Below, piece after piece: positions 52,374-62,301 of a DNA stretch of 64,000 nt. The stretch comes from CADEED01 sp036677145 (GTDB lineage: Bacteria; Pseudomonadota; Gammaproteobacteria; Steroidobacterales; Steroidobacteraceae): positions 62,001-126,000 of the forward strand of contig JAKFFF010000034.1 in NCBI GenBank assembly GCA_036677145.1. Direction: 5' to 3'. The stretch's first letter is position 1. Each line of letters opens with the position of its first letter. Position numbers and translations under genes: made by a program. The notes beneath the pieces were generated by a model that was not told the origin of the DNA, made no database searches, and saw nothing but the letters and a program-made list of their open reading frames with translations.

Positions 52374-54140
52374 TCAGGTGCCTTCCGGATTTATCTGACT
52401 GTCGTGGCCGACGATCGCGCGCGCACGTTCGGGCGGCACGCCCAGGCTGCGCAGCGAGTATTCCAGCATGCCACGCGCAAGTTCGCGCTCGCCCATCACG
52501 ACCCGGTTCGCGCCCAGCGCTTCGAGCTCGGCGAATTCACTTTCCTTGTGCGTTCGCACGACCACGTCGATGGTTGAATTGATGCCGCGCGCGACTTCCA
52601 CGATGCGCCGCGCCTGGAAGCTGTCCGGAGTCGCGACCACCAGCAGGCGGGCGTGATTGATGCCGGCCGCCCGCAGGATGGCCGGCACGGAGGCATCACC
52701 TTCGATGGTCGGTACGCCCTGCGCCTGCGCGGAAGTGAGCATCAGGTGATCGCGTTCGATCACCGCGATGGGCAGCCCTTGTTCCCGCAGCACGGGTCCG
52801 ATGGCGCCGCCGACGCGACCGTAGCCAATGACGATCGCGTGGTCACGCAGCGCGAGCGCGCTCGCGACCGGCCTGCGATGCCTCCCGGCGCCGCGCCTTT
52901 CGAGCAGCGTCAGCAGGCGTGGATAGGACTCCAGGATGCGCATCATCGGCGCTATGCCGGCAAAGGTGATCGGGTTGAGCGCGATCGACAGCAGCGCGCC
53001 GGCGAGAATCAGATCGCGGCCTTCCGTGGGCAGCAGGCCGAGCATCGTGCCGAGTCCGGCCAGGATGAAAGAGAACTCGCCGATCTGGGCCAGGCTTGCC
53101 GATACCGTCAGCGCCGTGCGCACCGGGTGCCGGAACGCGAGCACGATCAGGAACGCGGCGAGCGACTTGCCCACCATGATGATCGCCAGCACCGCCAGCA
53201 CCGCCAGCGGTTCGCGCACCAGGATGCCGGGATCGAACAACATGCCGACCGAGACGAAGAACAACACCGCGAACGCGTCTTTCAGCGGCAGTGAATCATT
53301 GCCGGCCTGATGGGAGAGTTCCGACTCCGACAGAATGACGCCCGCGAAGAATGCGCCGAGCGCGAACGAAACGCCGAACGCCGCGGAAGATCCGTACGCA
53401 ATACCGAGTGCGATGGCGAGCACACACAAAGTGAACAGTTCGCGCGAGCCGGTGTGCGTGACGCGTTTCAGCAGCCAGGGCACGACGCGAGTGCCGACCA
53501 CCAGCGCGAGCACGACGAACACCGTGACTTTCGCGAGCGTGATCACCAGTGTCAGCCAGGTGCTGGATGCGACGGCGGGAATGCGCAGGCCCGAGGCGTC
53601 GCCACCGAGCGGTTCGGCGAGCGCCGGCAGCAGCACCAGCGCGAGCACCATCGCCAGGTCCTCGACGATGAGCCAGCCGACTGCGATCTTGCCTTCGGAG
53701 GATTGCAGCGCGTTGCGCTCCTCGAGCGCCCGCAGCAGTACCACCGTGCTCGCCACCGACAGCGACAATCCGAACACCAGTCCCTGGCCCAGCGTCCAGC
53801 CCAATATGTGCGCCATGCCTGCGCCGATCGCGGTCGCCGTCAGGATCTGGGCGACGGCGCCGGGCAGGGCGATGTCGCGCACCGACAAGAGGTCCTTGAT
53901 GGAAAAATGCAGGCCCACGCCGAACATCAGCAGGATCACGCCGATTTCCGCGAGCTGACCGGCGATGACCGGATCAGCGACGAATCCGGGCGTGAAAGGT
54001 CCCACCGCAATGCCCGCTACCAGGTAGCCGACGATGGGGGAGATTTTCAGCGCGCTCGCCAGCAGACCGAACAGCAATGCGAGGACGAAACCGATCGCCA
54101 GCATCGCTATCAGCGAAGTTTCATGTAATCCCTCGGGCAT
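52374..54140 (-). CDS. Kef-type (CPA2) potassium/proton antiporter, YbaL-like
   Basis: This 588-residue membrane protein has a twelve-span exchanger domain (to about 390: LKISPIVGYLVAGIAVGPFTPG, LMFGVGLHFSIKDL, FGVSFALGAFFAGVILSES) and a cytoplasmic RCK/TrkA-N domain (about 425-560) with a Rossmann motif VIGYGRVGG. It lacks the full KefC C-terminus and resembles YbaL in order and length. It probably expels K+ or Na+ in exchange for protons, gated by nucleotide. It is divergent from kup. Confidence 0.88.
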   Translation of the reverse strand: MPEGLHETSLIAMLAIGFVLALLFGLLASALKISPIVGYLVAGIAVGPFTPGFVADPVIAGQLAEIGVILLMFGVGLHFSIKDLLSVRDIALPGAVAQILTATAIGAGMAHILGWTLGQGLVFGLSLSVASTVVLLRALEERNALQSSEGKIAVGWLIVEDLAMVLALVLLPALAEPLGGDASGLRIPAVASSTWLTLVITLAKVTVFVVLALVVGTRVVPWLLKRVTHTGSRELFTLCVLAIALGIAYGSSAAFGVSFALGAFFAGVILSESELSHQAGNDSLPLKDAFAVLFFVSVGMLFDPGILVREPLAVLAVLAIIMVGKSLAAFLIVLAFRHPVRTALTVSASLAQIGEFSFILAGLGTMLGLLPTEGRDLILAGALLSIALNPITFAGIAPMMRILESYPRLLTLLERRGAGRHRRPVASALALRDHAIVIGYGRVGGAIGPVLREQGLPIAVIERDHLMLTSAQAQGVPTIEGDASVPAILRAAGINHARLLVVATPDSFQARRIVEVARGINSTIDVVVRTHKESEFAELEALGANRVVMGERELARGMLEYSLRSLGVPPERARAIVGHDSQINPEGT

Positions 54141-54325
54141 ACCGCAGGGTACCGAAAAACCCGGGCGGCAGGGACGCGTCTCCCGTTTTGTGAAAAATGC
54201 AAGTGGGGCCGCGCACCGCGGTCGTGCGGCTAGCTAAGTTCCGTGGAAATTCGCGGATATACGCAGGTCGGCCCGCGCGTGGTAACAAAACCCGTGTGGC
54301 GCGCGCTTAGAATGCGCGCCTTCGT

Positions 54326-56188
54326 ATGACGGCTCAGCAAGCTCTGCGTCCCGCATTCATCGGCGCCATCGGCGTCGTGTTCGGTGACATCGGCACCAGT
54401 CCCCTGTACGCGTTCAAGGAATCACTGAGCGCGGCGGGATATCACCCCGGCGACACGGCCACCGTGTTAGGCCTGTTGTCGCTGATCTTCTGGTCGCTCG
54501 CGGTCGTCGTCAGTGTCAAATATCTCGCGGTCATCATGCGCGCGGACAACGCGGGCGAGGGCGGCATCCTCTCGCTGGTGGCGCTGATCCAGCAGCGCTT
54601 CGGCACCGCCGAGCCCTGGGTGCGCCGCGCGGTCGCGCTCGGTGTGCTCGGCGCCGCGCTGTTTTACTGCGATGCGTTGATCACTCCCGCCATCTCCGTC
54701 CTCAGCGCCGTCGAGGGACTCGAGATCCTCGACCCGCAATTCCATCGCGCCGTGCTGCCGGTGACCATTGGCGTGCTGGTGGTTCTGTTCGCGATCCAGC
54801 GGCGCGGCACGGAACGCGTCGGGCGGTTGTTCGGGCCGGTGATGATCCTCTGGTTCGCCACACTCGCCGTGCTAGGCGCCATCGAAATCGCACGGATGCC
54901 CGGTGTGCTGGTCGCAGTGAACCCCTGGTATGCGGTCAAACTGTTCGCGACGCATCCGGGACTGTCGCTGATCATCCTCGGCGCCGTGTTTCTCGCGGTC
55001 ACGGGCGCCGAAGCGCTCTATGCCGACATGGGCCACTTCGGCAAACGTCCGGTGCGGCTGGCGTGGCTCACGCTGGTGTGGCCCGCGTTGATCATCAACT
55101 ATTTCGGGCAGGGCGCTCTGCTGCTGTCTTCGGGCGCGGCCATCGGAAATCCTTTTTATGCGCTGGCGCCGCAGGCGCTGCTGCCGCTGCTCGTACTGCT
55201 CGCCACGGCCGCCACCGTCATCGCCTCGCAGGCGACGATCTCCGGCGCGTTCTCGGTCACGCGCGAGGCGGTGCAACTCGACTTGCTGCCGCGCGTGCGG
55301 GTGCTGCAGACCAGCGCCACCACTGTCGGACAGATCTACGTCCCGGCGGCGAACCTGTTCATGTTCGTCGCGGTGGTGCTGTTCGTCATCGGCTTCGGCA
55401 GCTCGAGCGCATTGTCGGCGGCGTATGGCGCATCCGTGGTCGGCACCATGTTCATCACGACGTTGCTGGGCGCGCTGGTCGCGCGCTTCATCTGGAGCTG
55501 GTCGTGGCAGCGGGTCGGTGCGTTGTTCGGCGCGTTGCTGATCGTGGATTTCGCGTTCATCGCGGGCAACTTCACCAAGATCGACGACGGCGGGTGGGTG
55601 CCGCTGGCGCTCGCGGGGGTCATGTTTGCGATCTTCGTGACCTGGCGCGACGGCCGTCATGCGCTGCGCGCGGAACTCGAGTCGCGCGCGGTGCCCGACA
55701 AGAAACTGCCCGAGCTGCTCGCGTCGGTGACACGCGTGCCGGGTACTGGCGTGTTCCTCGTGAGCCAGTCGGGTTACGTGCCCACCGCGATGTTGAGAAA
55801 CCTCGAGCACAACAAGGTCTGCCACGAGCAGATCGTGATCCTGCACCTCGAATTCCTGCGCGTACCGCGCGCCGATCCCGCGTGCCGGGTCGTCATCACG
55901 AAACTGCATCACGGCGTGTACGATTTGCGCGCGAGGTTCGGATTCATGGAGACGCCCGACGTCGGCGAGGCGCTGCGCAGCGCGCGCCGCCATGGGCTCG
56001 ACGTGTTCTCCGAGGACTCCTCATTTTTCCTGGGCTGGCACCTGGTGCGGGCGCGGCCCCGCCCGGGGATCGCCGGACTCAAATCGCGCGCGTTCGCGTT
56101 CCTTCAGCGCCGCAGCGCCCAGGCCGCGGAATTCTTCCGCATGCCGGCGCGCGGCGTGATCGTCCTGGCCACCGATATCGAGCTTTAG
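54326..56188 (+). CDS. kup: Low-affinity potassium uptake protein Kup
   Basis: This 620-residue protein matches the usual Kup length (about 620). Twelve spans are predicted. The family hallmark GVVFGDIGTSPLYAFKES opens the protein, and NAGEGGILSLVALI, VTGAEALYADMGHFG and the final C-terminal domain (FRMPARGVIVLATDIEL) are typical. It imports K+ with protons. A TAGAAT hexamer lies at 54308-54313, twelve bases before the ATG, and could be a -10 box giving a very short leader. Its neighbour is a K+ antiporter on the opposite strand. Confidence 0.95.
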   Translation: MTAQQALRPAFIGAIGVVFGDIGTSPLYAFKESLSAAGYHPGDTATVLGLLSLIFWSLAVVVSVKYLAVIMRADNAGEGGILSLVALIQQRFGTAEPWVRRAVALGVLGAALFYCDALITPAISVLSAVEGLEILDPQFHRAVLPVTIGVLVVLFAIQRRGTERVGRLFGPVMILWFATLAVLGAIEIARMPGVLVAVNPWYAVKLFATHPGLSLIILGAVFLAVTGAEALYADMGHFGKRPVRLAWLTLVWPALIINYFGQGALLLSSGAAIGNPFYALAPQALLPLLVLLATAATVIASQATISGAFSVTREAVQLDLLPRVRVLQTSATTVGQIYVPAANLFMFVAVVLFVIGFGSSSALSAAYGASVVGTMFITTLLGALVARFIWSWSWQRVGALFGALLIVDFAFIAGNFTKIDDGGWVPLALAGVMFAIFVTWRDGRHALRAELESRAVPDKKLPELLASVTRVPGTGVFLVSQSGYVPTAMLRNLEHNKVCHEQIVILHLEFLRVPRADPACRVVITKLHHGVYDLRARFGFMETPDVGEALRSARRHGLDVFSEDSSFFLGWHLVRARPRPGIAGLKSRAFAFLQRRSAQAAEFFRMPARGVIVLATDIEL

Positions 56189-56257
56189 CGGCACCACGCC
56201 GGGTAATAATGCATCGATTCCACCGGTCTCCTGAGCAGAGGCACTGAGGAGGTTTTC

Positions 56258-58015
56258 ATGCCCTGGACAAAGACCGCCCTGCGAGTCGTATTCATGTCGG
56301 TGTGCGCGCTCGTTGCGGGCGGCCCGGCTGTTGCCGCCGAGGAACCCGTCAGGATTCCCGCGCCCGCCCTCGATGCTCCCGTGGGGCCCGGAAAACTGCA
56401 GACCGCGGTGGTTGCGGGCGGCTGCTTCTGGGGTGTGCAGGGCGTGTACCAGCACCTGAAGGGTGTGAAGAGCGTGTGGTCGGGATACGCCGGCGGCACG
56501 AAAGCCACGGCCGATTACGAGTCCGTCAGCGGCGGCAATACCGGCCATGCCGAAGCCGTGCGCATCGTGTTCGACCCGGCACAGGTCACGTACGGGCAGA
56601 TCCTGCAGGTGTTCTTCTCCGTCGTGCACGACCCGACACAGCTCAACCGGCAGGGGCCGGATACGGGCAGGCAATACCGCTCGGCGATTTTCTACGCCGA
56701 CGAGATGCAGCAGAAGATCGCCACGGCCTACATCGCGCAGCTCGATGCGGCGCGCGCCTTTCCGCGGCGCATCGTCACGCGGGTGGATCCGCTCAAGGGG
56801 TTCCACGAGGCCGAGGCGTATCACCAGGACTATCTACTGAACAACCCGAAGCAGCCGTACATCGTGATCAACGATCTGCCCAAGGTGCGGAACTTCGAGA
56901 AGTTTTTCCCGGCGCTGTACGTGGCGCGTCCCGTCACCGTTGCCGCGACGAAAGAGACTCCGGCGCCGGCGATGCGCGCGAACGCCGCGCCCGCGGCGCC
57001 CGCCGGCGGCGCGATGATGATGTCCGCGCAAGGGGCGGAAGGCCCGGCGAAGACCGAAGGCCCCATGCCGCCGCTCGCCGGCGCCAGCGGCTGGCTCAAT
57101 ACCGCGCCGCTGACCACCGAGAGCCTGCGCGGCAAAGTCGTGGTCGTCGACTTCTGGGCGTACTCCTGCATCAATTGCCTGCGCACGATGCCGTACGTGA
57201 ACGCCTGGTACCGGCATTACAAGGACTCGGGCCTCGTGATTCTCGGCGTACATTCCCCGGAGTTCGCCTTCGAGAAGGACACGGCGAACGTGCGCGCCGC
57301 GGTCAAGAAGTTCGACATCCAGTATCCGGTGGTCCTCGACAACGAGCACCGCATCTGGAAGGCGTTCAACAACAAGTTCTGGCCCGCGCATTATTTCGTC
57401 GATGCGAAAGGCCAGATCCGCGAGCACCATTTCGGCGAGGGCAAATACGCGCGCTCCGAACGTGTGATCCGGCGGCTGCTCACCGAAGCCGGCGCGAAGA
57501 ATCTGCCGGAGCCGCTCGATGACGCCGCGGGCGAGGGTGTCGCCGCGCCGGCCGACAGCGCGAACGTTGCATCGCCGGAAACCTACGTGGGTTACGCGCG
57601 CGCGGAGAATTTCGTCTCGCCGGGCGCGTTCGCGCGCGATGCGAAGAAAACGTACGCGATCCCCGAAAAACTCTCGCTGAACCAGTGGGCGCTCGGCGGT
57701 GCATGGCAGGTCGCGACGGAACACGCGCGGCTCGCGGGCGCACCGGGCCGGGTCGCATTCCGCTTCAAGGCGCGCGACCTGCACCTGGTGCTCGGCACCG
57801 CGAAGGCCGGCCAGCCGGTGCGTTTCCGCGTGACGCTCGACGGCGCGGCGCCCAAGCAGGATGCGGGCATGGACGTGGACGCGAACGGCATCGGCACGAT
57901 CCGCGAACACCGGCTCTATCAATTGATCCGGCAGAAAGGTCCGGTGGCCGAGCGGGAATTCGTCATCGAGTTCCTCGACCCCGGCGTCGATGTCTATTCA
58001 TTCACGTTCGGTTGA
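56258..58015 (+). CDS. msrA: Secreted MsrA fused to a TlpA/DipZ-type thioredoxin
   Basis: This 585-residue periplasmic protein has a signal peptide, then an MsrA domain (about 45-215) with catalytic Cys-56 in GGCFWG. A Pro/Ala linker leads to a thioredoxin domain (about 275-415) with Cys-304 and Cys-307 in SCINC, and a C-terminal beta domain (about 430-585) like that of DipZ. The MsrA domain has no other cysteine, so it lacks a resolving residue; the fused CxxC may reduce Cys-56 directly. It repairs methionine-S-sulfoxide in secreted proteins. It precedes msrB by 9 bp. Confidence 0.92.
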   Translation: MPWTKTALRVVFMSVCALVAGGPAVAAEEPVRIPAPALDAPVGPGKLQTAVVAGGCFWGVQGVYQHLKGVKSVWSGYAGGTKATADYESVSGGNTGHAEAVRIVFDPAQVTYGQILQVFFSVVHDPTQLNRQGPDTGRQYRSAIFYADEMQQKIATAYIAQLDAARAFPRRIVTRVDPLKGFHEAEAYHQDYLLNNPKQPYIVINDLPKVRNFEKFFPALYVARPVTVAATKETPAPAMRANAAPAAPAGGAMMMSAQGAEGPAKTEGPMPPLAGASGWLNTAPLTTESLRGKVVVVDFWAYSCINCLRTMPYVNAWYRHYKDSGLVILGVHSPEFAFEKDTANVRAAVKKFDIQYPVVLDNEHRIWKAFNNKFWPAHYFVDAKGQIREHHFGEGKYARSERVIRRLLTEAGAKNLPEPLDDAAGEGVAAPADSANVASPETYVGYARAENFVSPGAFARDAKKTYAIPEKLSLNQWALGGAWQVATEHARLAGAPGRVAFRFKARDLHLVLGTAKAGQPVRFRVTLDGAAPKQDAGMDVDANGIGTIREHRLYQLIRQKGPVAEREFVIEFLDPGVDVYSFTFG

Positions 58016-58024
58016 GGAGTGAAC

Positions 58025-58585
58025 TTGAAAGACTCAGCATTTTCGCGCCGCAGATTCCTGCTGGCGGCGCCGGTGGTTCTCGGTGTCGCCGCCTGCGCCG
58101 ATGCGGCGGATGCGCCGGCGAAACCCGCGGGCGATGTCGTCATCGAAAACTTCGACGCGGCCGGCAAGAGCCTCGGCAAGGTGACCGTGCCGCGCATCGT
58201 GCGCAGCGACGACGAATGGAAAAAGTTGTTGCCGAAAGAGTCGTACGAGGTCACGCGCCATGAAGGCACGGAACGCGCGTACTCCGGCCAATACAACGAC
58301 CATCACGGCGATGGCCTGTATCACTGCATCTGCTGCGACACGGCGTTGTTCGATTCGAAGACGAAGTTCGAATCCGGCACGGGCTGGCCGAGCTTCTGGA
58401 AGCCGATCTCGAACTCGAACGTCGCCGAGACCGCCGATCGCAGTCTCATGATGGAGCGCACCGCCGTGTCGTGTAAGCGCTGCGACGCGCATCTCGGCCA
58501 CGTGTTCGATGACGGGCCGGATCCAACCGGGCTGCGCTACTGCATGAACTCCGTTGCGTTGAAGTTCGCGGCGCGCGGGAAGTAG
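58025..58585 (+). CDS. msrB: Exported methionine-R-sulfoxide reductase MsrB
   Basis: This protein of about 186 residues carries a twin-arginine signal (FSRRRFLLAAPVVLGVAAC) that also ends in a lipobox, so it may be a Tat-exported lipoprotein. The MsrB domain has a structural zinc site formed by CICC and CKRC, the GTGWPSF motif and the catalytic Cys in LRYCMNSVALKF. I place the start at TTG 58025 because GAGGAG ends five bases upstream; GTG 58019 would overlap that site. It pairs with the MsrA fusion to reduce both sulfoxide epimers. Confidence 0.93.
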   Translation: MKDSAFSRRRFLLAAPVVLGVAACADAADAPAKPAGDVVIENFDAAGKSLGKVTVPRIVRSDDEWKKLLPKESYEVTRHEGTERAYSGQYNDHHGDGLYHCICCDTALFDSKTKFESGTGWPSFWKPISNSNVAETADRSLMMERTAVSCKRCDAHLGHVFDDGPDPTGLRYCMNSVALKFAARGK

Positions 58586-58593
58586 CTAGGCCA

Positions 58594-60684
58594 TCAGCGG
58601 CTCGCTGCGGGCAGCGCGTACGCCAGGTAGACGCCGCCGCCCGATCCGCCGCGCTCCTTGCCGCCACTGGCGAAGATCGCGACGTATTGCCGGCCATCGA
58701 TCTGGTAGGTGATGGGAGTCGCATCGGCGGAGAAGGGCAGAGCGGTTTCCCACAGCAACACGCCGGAGCGCTTGTCGAAGGCGCGCAGTCTGCGGTCGTG
58801 GATAGTGGCCCCGATGAACAGCAGTCCTCCGGACGTCACCAGCGGGCCGCCATAATTCTCGCTGCCGGTATTCTTGATTCCGCGCCCGGCGAGCTCGGGA
58901 AATTCTCCGAAAGGAATGCGCCACGCGACGCGCCCGGTGTTCACGTCGATCGCATTCAGCGTGCCCCAGGGCGTGCCGACCGCGGGATATCCTTCCGCGT
59001 CGAGCCAGCGGCGGTATCCCGTGAAGCGGTATTCCTGGTGGTCAGGCGACGCGCCCGCGATGCCGGCGGGGATGTCACTGCCGTCCGTGAGAAAGGCATT
59101 CATGGCGTTGATCGCCTCGTTCTGCAGATGCGCGAACGCGGGCATGCGCCCGCCGCCCTTGCGCACCACTTCGGCGAACCGGTCGGCGGGCATTCGCTTG
59201 CCGATCCCCGAGATCGTGGGGAACTGCGGTGGTGAGCCCTGGCCGGTGTCGCCGTGGCACGCGGCGCAGTCGCGCAGGTAGAGCGCCTTGCCGCCGCGGC
59301 CGAGGTCGTTGCGCGCGAGCGATCCCAGCCACGCCATCTCGTTCGAGTTCACGTACACCAGGTTCGTCTCTGGATCGTAGGCGGGGCCGCCCCATTCCGC
59401 GCCGCCGTCGAAGCCGGGGAAGATGGTCGTGTCGATGCCGACCGTGAGCGGCTTGAACGGGCCATCGCTGCGCAGCGTCGCGAACTGTTCGCGCACCTGG
59501 CGCGCGGCTTCCGGCGTGCGAGTCGTGAGGTCGTCCGCGGTGAGCCGCTGGCGCGCGAAAGGTGCGTGCAGTTTTGGCCTCAGGTACGTCGGATGCGAGG
59601 CTTCGCCCGGCACGTCGGACGGCGGCGCCGGCACTTCCTCGACCGGGAACACGGGCTTGCCCGTGTCGCGATCGAGCACGAACAGGAAACCCTGTTTCGT
59701 GGTCTGCAACAGGGCATCGACGCGTTTGCCGCGCACGCGGATCGTCGCCAGTGTCGGGGCCGAGGGCAGATCGCGATCGAGCAGGTCGTGTTTCACGAAC
59801 TGGTAGTGCCAAAGTAGTTTGCCGGTGCTCGCGTCGAGCGCGAGCAGGCAGTTCGCATAGAGGTTGTCGCCCAGCCGATCGGCGCCGAAAAAGTCCGCCG
59901 CGGCGGAACCCGTCGGTACGTAAACGACACCGCGGCGTTCGTCGAGCGTCATGCCGGCCCAGCTGTTCGCGCCGCCGATGTGCCGCCAGGCCTCCTTGGG
60001 CCAGGTCTCGTACCCGGGTTCGCCCGGCTGCGGAATCGTGCGGAACGTCCAGCGCAGCGCGCCGCTGCGCACGTCGTAGGCGCGCACGTGTCCCGGTGAG
60101 GCGGGCAGGCTCTCGCTGACACGGCCGCCGACGATCATGAGATCCCGGTAGATGACGCCCGGTGTCGTTAGCCGCACCGATTGCGTCGCGGGGTCGCGGC
60201 CGAGATTCTCGCGCAGGTCGATGCGGCCACCGCGCCCGAAGGAATCGATGGGTTTGCCGGTCGCGGCATCGAGCGCGTAGACGAAGTTGTCGACCGCGGC
60301 GAACACGCGCGCATTCCCGGGACCGCCACTCCAGTACATGAGGCCGCGATTCGCGCCGCTGCCGCGGATGCCGGAGTCGAATGTCCAGAGCGGCTTGCCG
60401 CTGACGGCGTCGAGCGCGAACGTTTTGTGTTGTGGCGTGTAACCGAAGAGCACGCGGCCGACGACGATGGGCTGGGTCTGCGTGTCGCCTTTCTCGCCGG
60501 TGTCGAAGCGCCACGCGAGCTCGAGCTGCTGCACGTTGCCGCGATGGATCTGCGCGAGCGTCGAGAAGCGAGTTTTGGCCGGATCGCCGCCGTAGGCCGG
60601 CCAGTCCGCATCCGAGCCCGCGTGTGCGGGCGCCATTACCAACGCAAAACAAAACGCCGCGATGCGACGTTGCCATCGATTCAT
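58594..60684 (-). CDS. PQQ-dependent dehydrogenase with inserted cytochrome c domain
   Basis: This 696-residue precursor has a signal peptide (RIAAFCFALVMAPAHA) and an eight-bladed quinoprotein propeller (repeats such as YALDAATGKPIDSFG, LALDASTGKLLWHY and NAIDVNTGRVAWRI). A heme-c domain with CAACHGDTG (about residues 473-481) is inserted late in the propeller. The layout resembles membrane glucose-dehydrogenase-like and pyranose-oxidising quinoproteins. No PQQ synthesis gene lies in the window. The substrate is probably an alcohol or sugar. Confidence 0.9.
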   Translation of the reverse strand: MNRWQRRIAAFCFALVMAPAHAGSDADWPAYGGDPAKTRFSTLAQIHRGNVQQLELAWRFDTGEKGDTQTQPIVVGRVLFGYTPQHKTFALDAVSGKPLWTFDSGIRGSGANRGLMYWSGGPGNARVFAAVDNFVYALDAATGKPIDSFGRGGRIDLRENLGRDPATQSVRLTTPGVIYRDLMIVGGRVSESLPASPGHVRAYDVRSGALRWTFRTIPQPGEPGYETWPKEAWRHIGGANSWAGMTLDERRGVVYVPTGSAAADFFGADRLGDNLYANCLLALDASTGKLLWHYQFVKHDLLDRDLPSAPTLATIRVRGKRVDALLQTTKQGFLFVLDRDTGKPVFPVEEVPAPPSDVPGEASHPTYLRPKLHAPFARQRLTADDLTTRTPEAARQVREQFATLRSDGPFKPLTVGIDTTIFPGFDGGAEWGGPAYDPETNLVYVNSNEMAWLGSLARNDLGRGGKALYLRDCAACHGDTGQGSPPQFPTISGIGKRMPADRFAEVVRKGGGRMPAFAHLQNEAINAMNAFLTDGSDIPAGIAGASPDHQEYRFTGYRRWLDAEGYPAVGTPWGTLNAIDVNTGRVAWRIPFGEFPELAGRGIKNTGSENYGGPLVTSGGLLFIGATIHDRRLRAFDKRSGVLLWETALPFSADATPITYQIDGRQYVAIFASGGKERGGSGGGVYLAYALPAASR

Positions 60685-60736
60685 GGATCCCCCCGCAGAT
60701 TGCCTGACGCAATCTACGGGAGACGGGTCGGCCGTG

Positions 60737-61306
60737 TCACCCGGCGCGGCCGGGGAACTTCAGGAACATCTCCGTAACGACCTTGTCGACCGCGGTCTTT
60801 GGATCCTTCATGACCTTGTCGTTGAGCCGGCCTTCGACGATGCCTTCCCAGACGAGCTGCTTCTTGCTGGCGTCCACGATATCTATGTTCGCGGTCCCGA
60901 CCTTGTATCGCACGGTTTCGACATCGCTTCCGCCGCCGTAGCCGTAGCCCATGCCACCGTACATGCCGCCGCGATAGCCGTAATACCCGTACGTTGGCGC
61001 CGGCGTGCTGCGCACGTCGACGTTCTCCCGCGCGTTCGCATTGAAGTTGATCAGCAGGTCCGCGTCACCGCTTTCGACATAGCGAAATCCGCGGGCATCC
61101 ATTTCGCGGCGGACCGCTTCCTTGAAATAGCCGGTGAGCGGCGTCGAGATTCCGCCGCGATCCGTGCCCGGATTCGGCACGAAAGCGTAGGTGCGGTACG
61201 CGGAAAGATTGGCGCCGGGCGCCGTGTTCGAGCGGATTTCCGGCTTCGATGCACAGGCCGTCATGAGCCCGAGCGCAAGGAAGGCGAGTGGCTGGAGAAA
61301 TCTCAT
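60737..61306 (-). CDS. DUF4136 lipoprotein
   Basis: This 189-residue protein starts at ATG 61306 with a lipoprotein signal (MRFLQPLAFLALGLMTAC). It matches the DUF4136 pattern: SAYRTYAFVP near the start, AVRREMDARGFRYVESGDADLLINF, a Gly/Tyr-rich middle (YGYYGYRGGMYGGMGYGYGG) and DIVDASKKQLVWEG. Function is unknown; the family is envelope-located. The frame open to 61444 has no supporting signal. Confidence 0.82.
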   Translation of the reverse strand: MRFLQPLAFLALGLMTACASKPEIRSNTAPGANLSAYRTYAFVPNPGTDRGGISTPLTGYFKEAVRREMDARGFRYVESGDADLLINFNANARENVDVRSTPAPTYGYYGYRGGMYGGMGYGYGGGSDVETVRYKVGTANIDIVDASKKQLVWEGIVEGRLNDKVMKDPKTAVDKVVTEMFLKFPGRAG

Positions 61307-61422
61307 GGCAGGGCTCCGGCGATTTGTACGTTGATCCGGGTGTCGGGTGGTCCGGGGTATTAGGCGATGCAGACGGAATTGTCGGTCCGCGCCGAACGGC
61401 CGGGCATGGGACATTGGTCGGA

Positions 61423-62301
61423 TCAGGAATCCGCCGGCAACCACTCGGCGCCGATGGAGAAGCCGCGCAGGGCGCGCGCCTTCGCGGCGCTGTCTTCGCC
61501 CAGGTCCGATTGATAGACCACGCCGTCCTGATTCACGAGAAACGTCATGACGCCGCTGGTGCCGTATTCGGCGGGATAAGCCACCAGCGCGTAACCCTTG
61601 CGCGCGTCGTCGCCCGAGGCTGCCGGAATCGAACGATAGTAGTAGCCGTGATACGGCGTCGATTTCTTCCCGACCTCGTAGCCCTCCGCCGCCGCCAATG
61701 CGAGCAGCGGGCCCGCGGGCGAAGTTTCCGCCCCTTCCGCCGTTTCCCAGTACAGGCCATTGTGTTTGCCGGGGTCGCTGAGCACCTTGGTTGCGTAAGC
61801 GCCGTTCTCCGCTTCATATTCGAGCTGGGCGGCGACCACCCCGTGACAGACATCGATGGCCGCGAGTTCGTTGCGTCCGATGCGCCGCAGGACCAGTTCC
61901 TCGACGCCCCTTGCGGCATCGAACTGCCAGCGATCGTCGCGGCGCACGAGCGGGATCGGCAGCGGCCAGTTCACGGCGCCGACCTCGAGTGTCATCTGAT
62001 CGGGTTGAGTGGCGACGAGCTCATGATGCTGGTCGAATGCGTGCAGGAATGCCTCGCGTTCCCGGGCCGCCTGCACTTCATCGCCCGGATCGAGGAGGGC
62101 ATCCGCTTCGGGGCCGAGGATGCCGCGCAGAGCGGCACGATCGTCGGCGCGCAGCGCCTTGACGAATGCTTGGACAGCCGCCTCCGGTGTGTCGAAGCGC
62201 CCCATCTGCGCCGGCTGCTGTTTCGCGCAACCACCGAACGCGAGCGCGCAGATGGCGAAAATCGACGCCGCGACCCGCCGCCCCATGTGCAAGGTGATCA
62301 T
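61423..62301 (-). CDS. DUF2950 lipoprotein
   Basis: This 292-residue protein has a lipoprotein signal (ASIFAICALAFGGC) and DUF2950 features: FDTPEAAVQAFVKALRADD, then a Tyr/Ser-rich HGYYYRSIP and VMTFLVNQDGVVYQSDLG near the end. Function is unknown. Its ATG overlaps the stop of the DUF3300 gene by four bases. The DUF3300-DUF2950 pairing recurs in Proteobacteria, supporting both calls and a shared envelope role. Confidence 0.88.
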   Translation of the reverse strand: MITLHMGRRVAASIFAICALAFGGCAKQQPAQMGRFDTPEAAVQAFVKALRADDRAALRGILGPEADALLDPGDEVQAAREREAFLHAFDQHHELVATQPDQMTLEVGAVNWPLPIPLVRRDDRWQFDAARGVEELVLRRIGRNELAAIDVCHGVVAAQLEYEAENGAYATKVLSDPGKHNGLYWETAEGAETSPAGPLLALAAAEGYEVGKKSTPYHGYYYRSIPAASGDDARKGYALVAYPAEYGTSGVMTFLVNQDGVVYQSDLGEDSAAKARALRGFSIGAEWLPADS

